A DNA stretch of 64,000 nt from CAADGV01 sp040290295 (lineage in GTDB: Bacteria; Bacteroidota; Ignavibacteria; UBA10030; UBA6906): contig PSMW01000002.1 in the NCBI GenBank assembly GCA_040290295.1, positions 1 through 64,000 on the forward strand, in the 5' to 3' direction. The position numbers and the translations under genes are program-made. The notes under the pieces are model-generated. The model had not been told where the DNA came from, searched no databases, and saw only the letters and a list, made by a program, of their open reading frames with translations. This document shows positions 58,291-64,000 of this stretch, piece by piece; within the stretch, counting starts at the first letter, position 1, and every line of letters begins with the position of its first letter.

Positions 58291-59649
58291 CTATGCCATG
58301 CGAGCGAGGAGTTTGCGCAATTCGATTGCTGCTTGTGCGCGCAGGGCTTCGACATCGAGCGTTCGGTGAGAGCGATCCCGATACACCCACGTGCCGTCGA
58401 TCATCACCGAGTGCACGTTCTCCGGCGTACACGAGTACACGATGGCGGAAAAGAGATCGTCATGCGCATTGATCGCATAAGGATTCCATGCGCGTTGGAG
58501 ATCGAGCAACACCAGATCGGCTTTCTTGCCCTCCTCGACACTTCCGACCTCGTGCGCAATGCCGAGCGCGGTCGCACCTCCCACTGTCGCCATTTCGAAG
58601 ACCAAGCGGGCATCCATCGCCGTAGGCCCGTAGAGCGGCTTTTGCACGAGCGCTGCCAGTCGCATTTCATGAAACATATCGAGCGTGTTGTTGCACGGTG
58701 CGCCGTCAGCGCCGAGGGAGACCGTGATGCCGCGCCGGTGGTAGAGAGGAATCTTGGCGATGCCGGAGCCGAGTTTAAGATTGGATGAAGGGCAGTGCAG
58801 TATTTTGGCATCGCGCGTTCGCATCAGTTCGATCTCTCGATCATTCAACCAGATGCAATGGGCAAGACATGTATTGTGGTGAAGGATGCCGAGCACTTCG
58901 AAATACTCGACGTTGTCCATCGCGCATCGTTTGCGCACAGCTTCCATCTCCTGCCGATTTTCCGCTGCATGCGTATGGAACAACATGCCCGGAAATGCTT
59001 TGGTCATCTCGTATGCTTCGCGCAGCAAGGCATCCGTGCACGAAAGGATGAACCGCGGCGCGACGGCATAGCGAAGCCGGCCGCCGTCAGCACCATGGGT
59101 TTGTTCGGCGAACGCGCGCGTCGTGTCCAACGCTGCGCGAGTCGATTCCTTCAGAGGCGGGTACAAATCGTTCACATCCATCATCGCCTTGCCGACAAAT
59201 GCCCGCATCCCCGACTCCGTGACCGCGCGAATTACTTCTTCCTCATGATGCACGCTTCCCATATCCATGATCGTCGTGGTGCCCGAACGAACCAGTTCGG
59301 TGAGCCCAATCATCGCCGAGACATACATCGAGGATGCGTTGTGTGCCGCCTCGAACGGCATGATGCGCAGCGTGAGCCAGTCCAGCAGTTCCAAATCATC
59401 GGCTAAGCCTCGGAAAAGTGTCTGGCACAAATGGATATGCGTTTGCACAAAACCGGGAATGACGACAAGCGGTCGAACGTCGAGCACGTCTCCTTCGAAG
59501 GGAAGCATGCGTTCGTACTCCTGGCTGGTGAGCACGCGTTCGATCACACGGTTGTGCACAACCACGGCACCATCGGGGATGATGCGGCGCTGTGCATCCA
59601 TGGTGACGATATGCGAAGCGCGCAGAAGAATCCGCTCAGCCATCGGCAT
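58291..59649 (-). CDS. Amidohydrolase of the MtaD/5'-deoxyadenosine deaminase type
   Basis: 452 residues of the metal-dependent TIM-barrel amidohydrolase family. Metal and substrate residues lie in PGFVQTHIHLCQTLFRGLADD, HTHAAENRQE, AHCIWLNDRE and LGADGAPCNNTLDMF; PGFVxTHxH and the ILHCPSSNLKLGSG block match S-adenosylhomocysteine/methylthioadenosine/5'-deoxyadenosine deaminases. Such enzymes remove 5'-deoxyadenosine, a by-product of radical-SAM chemistry. The exact substrate among these is not certain. The start is MPMAERILL, 27 bp after radA and preceding the SemiSWEET gene. Confidence 0.87.
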   Translation of the reverse strand: MPMAERILLRASHIVTMDAQRRIIPDGAVVVHNRVIERVLTSQEYERMLPFEGDVLDVRPLVVIPGFVQTHIHLCQTLFRGLADDLELLDWLTLRIMPFEAAHNASSMYVSAMIGLTELVRSGTTTIMDMGSVHHEEEVIRAVTESGMRAFVGKAMMDVNDLYPPLKESTRAALDTTRAFAEQTHGADGGRLRYAVAPRFILSCTDALLREAYEMTKAFPGMLFHTHAAENRQEMEAVRKRCAMDNVEYFEVLGILHHNTCLAHCIWLNDREIELMRTRDAKILHCPSSNLKLGSGIAKIPLYHRRGITVSLGADGAPCNNTLDMFHEMRLAALVQKPLYGPTAMDARLVFEMATVGGATALGIAHEVGSVEEGKKADLVLLDLQRAWNPYAINAHDDLFSAIVYSCTPENVHSVMIDGTWVYRDRSHRTLDVEALRAQAAIELRKLLARMA

Positions 59650-59676
59650 GCATTTCGTTGTTCATGGGGAGGCACC

Positions 59677-61044
59677 TCATGCGAGGGCGACGCGCATGGC
59701 TTCATCCACCGTCTCGACCTCCACCAACTCGACGTTCTCTCTCGGTGCGGTGCCTTTACGATTGCCCGCAGGCATCAGAACACGCCTGAAGCCCAACTTT
59801 GCCGCCTCGCCGATACGTTTTTCGATTTGATGGACAGAGCGAATTTCTCCGCCCAAGCCGATTTCGCCGATTGCGACCGTCTGCGCGTCGACAGGCTCAT
59901 CTCTCATGCTCGAAACGATCGACAACGCCATGCCGAGGTCCACCGCCGGCTCGACGACGCGCACGCCGCCCGCCACATTCACGAACACATCGTACTGACC
60001 GACATGCAGCCCGACACGCTTTTCCAACACGGCAAGAAGCATCTGCAAGCGTTTTGCATCGAAGCCGGTTGCGGTGCGTTGCGGCATGCCGTAGTTGGTC
60101 GGCGCGGCAAGCGCCTGTACTTCCAGAAGCAACGGGCGTGTGCCCTCCATGCTCGCCACCACAGCGGAACCTGATGCGCCTGACCGGCGCTGGGCGAGAA
60201 ACACTTCGGAAGGATTCGCAACCTCGCGCAAGCCCGCATCGTGCATTTCGAAGATGCCGATCTCGTTCGTCGAGCCGAATCGGTTTTTCATAGATCGAAG
60301 AATACGATAGGTATAATGTTGTTCCCCCTCGAACTGCAGCACCGTATCCACCATGTGCTCAACCACTTTCGGTCCGGCAAGGACGCCGTCCTTCGTGACA
60401 TGACCGACGAGAAACACCGGTATGCCTTTCGTTTTGGCGATCCGCATAAACAGCGCTGTGGCTTCTCGTACTTGACTGACCGTGCCGGGAGCGCTTTCCA
60501 ATTCGGGGCGGTACATGGTCTGGATCGAGTCCACGATGATGAGATCGGGAGTCTCTTTCTCCAACAACGCATGAAGGAGATGGAGATTCGTTTCAGCCAG
60601 CACGAGAACATTGCGTGAGGGCTTTGTTGCCAGACGCTCGGAACGAAGTTTTATTTGCGCAGCGGACTCTTCGCCGGTGATGTAGAGAACCACATGAGTA
60701 CGAAGTCCCGCCGCCATCTGCATCATGAGCGTGGACTTGCCGATGCCCGGATCACCGCCGATCAGCACTACCGACCCCGCGACAATTCCGCCGCCGAGCA
60801 CGCGATCGAACTCGCGAATACCGGACGACAGACGCGGCTCCTGGGCAGCGCGAACATCCTCCAGCGGTACGGGTCCCGAAACACTCTCGATGAGCGCGGT
60901 CTGCTTCCTCTTCGAAGGCTTGGAGCGATCGGTCAGCTCTTCAACGAAGGTGTTCCACTCACCGCAGTTAGGGCACTTCCCGATCCAGCGCGGAGATTCG
61001 TACGCGCAGGACTGGCAGACATAACGTGTCTGTACTCGTGACAT
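59677..61044 (-). CDS. radA: DNA repair ATPase RadA
   Basis: 455 residues. Zinc finger C10-C13-C24-C27 (CQSC...CPNC), a RecA-like ATPase with Walker A GGDPGIGKST (96-105), the RadA-specific KNRFG motif (about 262) and a C-terminal Lon-protease-like domain (FVNVAGGVRVVEPAVDLG ... AIGEIGLGGEIRSV). RadA is a hexameric helicase that promotes branch migration in recombination. It has a strong divergent promoter upstream, and the amidohydrolase follows it 27 bp later, perhaps on the same transcript. All key motifs are intact and length is normal. Confidence 0.97.
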   Translation of the reverse strand: MSRVQTRYVCQSCAYESPRWIGKCPNCGEWNTFVEELTDRSKPSKRKQTALIESVSGPVPLEDVRAAQEPRLSSGIREFDRVLGGGIVAGSVVLIGGDPGIGKSTLMMQMAAGLRTHVVLYITGEESAAQIKLRSERLATKPSRNVLVLAETNLHLLHALLEKETPDLIIVDSIQTMYRPELESAPGTVSQVREATALFMRIAKTKGIPVFLVGHVTKDGVLAGPKVVEHMVDTVLQFEGEQHYTYRILRSMKNRFGSTNEIGIFEMHDAGLREVANPSEVFLAQRRSGASGSAVVASMEGTRPLLLEVQALAAPTNYGMPQRTATGFDAKRLQMLLAVLEKRVGLHVGQYDVFVNVAGGVRVVEPAVDLGMALSIVSSMRDEPVDAQTVAIGEIGLGGEIRSVHQIEKRIGEAAKLGFRRVLMPAGNRKGTAPRENVELVEVETVDEAMRVALA

Positions 61045-61112
61045 CGATATTGTTCGTTTTAACGCGTTGAAGGGACAACTCCTCTCGGAGCGTCCCTACT
61101 CCAGACAAGCTC

Positions 61113-61141
61113 AATATAGCCATGCCGTCTGTGATATTCAA
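61113..61141 (-). promoter_or_regulatory. Sigma70-type promoter of radA
   Basis: On the minus strand TTGAAT, a 17-bp spacer and TATATT, about 70 bases before the radA start. It is back to back with a plus-strand promoter four bases away. Confidence 0.7.
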
Positions 61142-61144
61142 TCT

Positions 61145-61172
61145 TTGAGATTTACGCGCAAGGTTGTATCTT
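61145..61172 (+). promoter_or_regulatory. Sigma70-type promoter of the glycoside hydrolase gene
   Basis: TTGAGA, a 16-bp spacer and TATCTT, leaving a leader of about 36 bases before the ATG at 61216. Confidence 0.5.
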
Positions 61173-61215
61173 GTCGGCGTCATTATCGTTCCATCACGTT
61201 CACGAGTGTCTCATC

Positions 61216-62361
61216 ATGAAACGATGGTTGTGCTTGACGCTTCTCGTCTGCGCTGTGCCGCGTACGATCGCTCAGCCGCCGCCGGCGCACGAACTCCGCG
61301 GCATCTTCCTCACCACGACCAACAGTCTGGACTGGCCCCCCTCGTTCGATACGCAGGAACAACAGGCGACATTGCGCACGATGCTTGCCGATATGAAGCG
61401 TGCACATTTGAACGCCGTCTTCTTTCAAGTCCGCGCGCGCGGCGATGCATATTACCGGTCGCGTTACGAACCGTGGGCGGAAAACCTGACGGGCAAGCTT
61501 GGCGCAGACCCGGGATGGGACCCGCTCCAGTTTTTGTTGGAGGAAGCGCATGCCGTCGGCATCGAGGTGCATGCATGGTTCAACGTGTACAAGATTCGCG
61601 GTCCTGTTCCGCCACCGGCAAGCTCACCGCAACACCCGGCGCGAGCGTTTCCCCAATGGGTTGTACAATACGACAACGAACTGTGGCTCGATCCGGGCTT
61701 GCCTCCCGTGCGCCGTTATCTTATCGACGTTTTGAGCGACCTCGTCGACAATTATGACCTCGACGCCGTGTGTTTCGATTTCATCCGATACCCGGGAAAG
61801 GATTTTCCGGACGCCGACACGTACCAACGCTACGGCAACGGCGCGCCGCGAGACCAGTGGCGGCGCTACAATATCAACGCGTTTGTCCGTGAGGCACAGG
61901 CCGCCGTCTCCCGCAGGAAGCCTCACCTCAAGTTAGGAGCTGCACCCTTGGGAAATTACGGCGGTCCTCTCAGCGCGCAGCCTTTCACGCGCACCACAGG
62001 TGGCAGTGTGGAAGACTTTCTGCAAGACGCTCGAGCGTGGGTGAAAAACCGCTGGCTCGACTATCTCGTCCCCCAAGTGTATTGGACGATCGAGTTCGAA
62101 ACGCAGGGACCCGATTTTTCGCACCTCGTCCGTTCTTGGCGGCGTGCTGCAGAAGGACGGCACATTTATGTCGGCATCGGGGCGTACAAGCCCGAAGTCG
62201 CACAACAGATACCGGATCAGATCACAGCCTCACGCATGCTCGGTACGGAAGGACAGGTCTTCTTTCGTTATGAGCACGTCCGATCCATGCGCGTGTTCGG
62301 CGATCGCTACAACTCGCCGGCGGCTACTCCCCCCATGCCGTGGAAGCGACAACGAGACTGA
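61216..62361 (+). CDS. Secreted glycoside-hydrolase-10-like protein (GHL10/DUF187, YngK-like)
   Basis: 381 residues with a signal peptide (MKRWLCLTLLVCAVPRTIAQ). A TIM-barrel domain follows with family stretches LRGIFLTTTNSLDWP, AHLNAVFFQVRARGDAYYRS, WDPLQFLLEEAHAVGIEVHAWFNVYK, YDLDAVCFDFIRYPG and DYLVPQVYWTIE. This is the GHL10 group, close to YngK, thought to act on peptidoglycan or other glycans. The WFN and DFIRYP motifs are typical. It is divergent from radA and stands alone. The precise glycan is unknown; an upstream in-frame start (61171) is less likely. Confidence 0.88.
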   Translation: MKRWLCLTLLVCAVPRTIAQPPPAHELRGIFLTTTNSLDWPPSFDTQEQQATLRTMLADMKRAHLNAVFFQVRARGDAYYRSRYEPWAENLTGKLGADPGWDPLQFLLEEAHAVGIEVHAWFNVYKIRGPVPPPASSPQHPARAFPQWVVQYDNELWLDPGLPPVRRYLIDVLSDLVDNYDLDAVCFDFIRYPGKDFPDADTYQRYGNGAPRDQWRRYNINAFVREAQAAVSRRKPHLKLGAAPLGNYGGPLSAQPFTRTTGGSVEDFLQDARAWVKNRWLDYLVPQVYWTIEFETQGPDFSHLVRSWRRAAEGRHIYVGIGAYKPEVAQQIPDQITASRMLGTEGQVFFRYEHVRSMRVFGDRYNSPAATPPMPWKRQRD

Positions 62362-62428
62362 GCCCTCATCGGCAGACGATGGCTGGCTGTCGACTGCGTG
62401 ACGGGTGATCGAAGTTTCTCGGAGATGC

Positions 62429-63793
62429 CTATCCGCCCAGCAGACTTTTTGCCGCCTCCTCGCCTGTCACCACAGCACCCTCCATGAATCCCTGCCAGTC
62501 AGCCAAATGCTCGCCAGCAAAGAAGACGCGCTGGTGCGGCTTGGCGAGAATCGGTTGGAGCGTGAAGACCTGGTTCTTGCCATACAGGGTGTAGGCACCC
62601 ATCGTATGTTCGTCGTTCCCCCAGTAGTAATTCACTTGACGAACGAATTTCGCAGTCAGGTCTCCGAACGCGGGTCGTAACGCCTCAACGATCATCTTCT
62701 TGCGATACTCGTTGTTCTGTCGAGCGATGACGTCGGCTTTATCGCCGATGGCGTACGATATCAACACACCGTTCTCGGCATGCTGATTCTTCGTCGCATG
62801 ATAGAAGTAGTGTGCGTCGGTATCGGTGAGCAGGTCGAACGCTTCGTCTTTCCAAAATCGGTCGGAGAACAAGATCGCGTGTTTGTTGATGCGGCAATAC
62901 TGCAGCGCATTGATCGCTTCCCACCGTTCCGCCGAGAGATCCGGCTGCCAGGCGATACGGCTGACGGCAAACGTCGGAAGTGTGCAGATCACGAAATCGC
63001 CGGTGAACGTCGCGCCATTTTCACATACCACCGTCACCGACTTCTTGTCTTGCTTCACTGTGATGACGCGGTGCTTGAGCTTGATGCGCTCCACGCCGAT
63101 ACGCTCGGCAAGTGCACGAGGAAGCCGACTGTTGCCGCCACGGATCTTATAGTCCATCTCGTTCTTGGGACTCGACTCGGCGTACTCGGTGATTGCCGAG
63201 TAGGCAGAGACATGCCGGATGCTCTCGCCGAAATCGGTGCTGTCGGCAAGCTCACGCAGGTCCACGTCGCGCTGCGTGATGCCGTTGTTCATCAGGTATC
63301 GCCACCAATCGGTTTTGTCCAACTTCCGTTTGCGCTCGACGGGCATGGCGTTGAAGGCATCGAGCAAGGAGCTAAAGCGGCTTGTCCATTGTGGATCGTA
63401 CGACCATCGGCCTGCAGGAGTGTATTCGTTCTTGTAGATGAGATGCGTGTCAAATTGGTTGTTGAACAGTTCGAGGCTGAGTTCCGTGCACAGGGCGATG
63501 ATGCGTTCGTGCGAAGCGCCCACCCATTCCGCACCCAACTCGATCGTAAGCTGCTTCGCGTCGTCGATTTCATGCGAGAGCACACGACCGCCGATGCGAC
63601 TGCGTGCTTCGAGAACCGTCACATCGCAACGTTCTTTGGTGAGATGATACGCGGCAGCAAGCCCGGCGAGACCTGACCCGAGCACAACCACTCGCGGACG
63701 CGCAGGCAATGGCGTGCCGAACAGCGGACGGTGAAGCATGAGACCTGCAGCGGCGGCGGCAGATTCTTGGAGAAATTCGCGGCGAGTAGGCAT
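62429..63793 (-). CDS. Flavin monoamine oxidase family protein with Tat signal
   Basis: 454 residues. A twin-arginine signal (MPTRREFLQESAAAAAG) implies folded export to the periplasm. The FAD-binding fold shows VVVLGSGLAGLAAAYHL and LEARSRIGGRVLSHEI, and the C-terminal FAD motif FFAGEHLADWQGFMEGAVVTGEEAA is that of amine oxidases. The ELGAEWVGASHERI loop follows the FAD domain. The substrate is an amine or an amino acid, not determinable. GGAGGT lies upstream of the ATG. It is convergent with the glycoside-hydrolase gene; another minus-strand gene ends 68 bp upstream. Confidence 0.9.
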   Translation of the reverse strand: MPTRREFLQESAAAAAGLMLHRPLFGTPLPARPRVVVLGSGLAGLAAAYHLTKERCDVTVLEARSRIGGRVLSHEIDDAKQLTIELGAEWVGASHERIIALCTELSLELFNNQFDTHLIYKNEYTPAGRWSYDPQWTSRFSSLLDAFNAMPVERKRKLDKTDWWRYLMNNGITQRDVDLRELADSTDFGESIRHVSAYSAITEYAESSPKNEMDYKIRGGNSRLPRALAERIGVERIKLKHRVITVKQDKKSVTVVCENGATFTGDFVICTLPTFAVSRIAWQPDLSAERWEAINALQYCRINKHAILFSDRFWKDEAFDLLTDTDAHYFYHATKNQHAENGVLISYAIGDKADVIARQNNEYRKKMIVEALRPAFGDLTAKFVRQVNYYWGNDEHTMGAYTLYGKNQVFTLQPILAKPHQRVFFAGEHLADWQGFMEGAVVTGEEAAKSLLGG

Positions 63794-63860
63794 GGTGCAC
63801 CTCCATGGATGGTGGGAAAGAGTAGGAAAGAACAGACTGCGTCAGCGTCACCCGCTTTCC

Positions 63861-64000
63861 TCAGATTGCGCGGAAGGCGATCAATCGCCATTCGCCCGCG
63901 CCGAGGGGTTTGCCTTGCTCCGTGCAGCGATGAACGATCGCACCGTGACCGCGACGAACACCAAACACACCACTGCCATGAAGGATCGCGAAATCATCGC
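63861..64000 (-). CDS. C-terminal end of an unidentified gene (partial at window edge)
   Basis: A minus-strand open frame enters from the right edge and ends at TGA 63861-63863. The visible ~45 residues (DDFAILHGSGVFGVRRGHG...GAGEWRLIAFRAI) look coding and end in a WRLIAFR-type strand. The family is not recognised from this tail. Another frame on the same strand gives a hydrophobic stretch and stops earlier, so the reading is uncertain. Confidence 0.4.
   Translation of the reverse strand, partial: DDFAILHGSGVFGVRRGHGAIVHRCTEQGKPLGAGEWRLIAFRAI

Noticed and set aside
1..64000. CRISPR arrays, insertion sequences, integrases, phage genes or restriction systems
   Set aside because: I looked for direct repeats with spacers, transposase motifs and terminal inverted repeats and saw none. 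The window reads as core genome.

Overview
The window looks like a scaffold from an uncultured, non-photosynthetic member of the Bacteroidota/Chlorobiota (FCB) radiation, most like Ignavibacteria or Kapabacteria. This is inferred from gene content: a type IX secretion (T9SS) plug protein, a T9SS-sorted 969-residue exoprotein, a small histone H1-like protein, Mla lipid transport and a Gram-negative envelope. No 16S gene is present to confirm it. Unlike classical Bacteroidota, many genes carry GGAGG-type ribosome binding sites, and the recognisable promoters are sigma70-like (TTGAxA, 16-17 bp, TATxxT). A 77-base run of N and two single-base frameshifts suggest metagenome-assembled or draft sequence.

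Layout. 74-5964 (-): tripartite efflux operon (TolC-like, membrane fusion protein, separate ATPase, two MacB-like permeases). 6062-11739 (-): HAD phosphatase, polytopic membrane protein, T9SS plug protein, Gfo/Idh oxidoreductase (with the N gap) and a CCA-adding-type nucleotidyltransferase. 11851-13869 (+): RlmI-type rRNA methyltransferase and an envelope protein. 13989-16853 (-): uvrA. 17058-30372 (-): a 13-kb type IV pilus (T4P) cluster in the order response regulator, PilB-like ATPase, two pilin-like proteins, pilC, pilB, pilT, PilM-PilN fusion, PilO-like, short secretin, Ig-like lipoprotein, ending in a strong terminator. 30787-33128: tRNA-Ile(CAU), a zinc-ribbon protein, bS21, a histone-like protein and a deoxyhypusine synthase-like enzyme. 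33129-34253 is mostly gene-poor, with one probable decayed small gene. 34254-40275 (+): fur with an AT-rich palindromic operator, two FeoA proteins, FeoB and its small Cys-rich partner, then a porin, an FMN-binding protein and a four-helix membrane protein. 40405-43314 (+): the T9SS exoprotein. 43405-61044 (-): a long co-directional run including rhomboid protease, metallopeptidase, DEAD-box helicase, mlaEFD, M48 protease, a membrane Fe-S oxidoreductase, PhzF, rdgB, SemiSWEET, an amidohydrolase and radA. 61216-62361 (+): a GH10-like hydrolase. 62429 to the end (-): a flavin amine oxidase and the tail of a further gene.

The most unusual system is the pilus cluster. Its two paralogous pilin-like proteins start directly at MGxQQLLLI, with well-placed ribosome binding sites, no charged prepilin leader and no Glu5. 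PilM and PilN appear fused, there are two extension-type ATPases, and neither a prepilin peptidase nor PilP is in the cluster. The second theme is iron: a Fur-controlled feo locus followed by an envelope redox unit (porin, covalent-FMN-type protein, His-containing membrane protein). Decay or assembly error is visible in a YbjQ gene, a GNAT gene and a small unknown gene.
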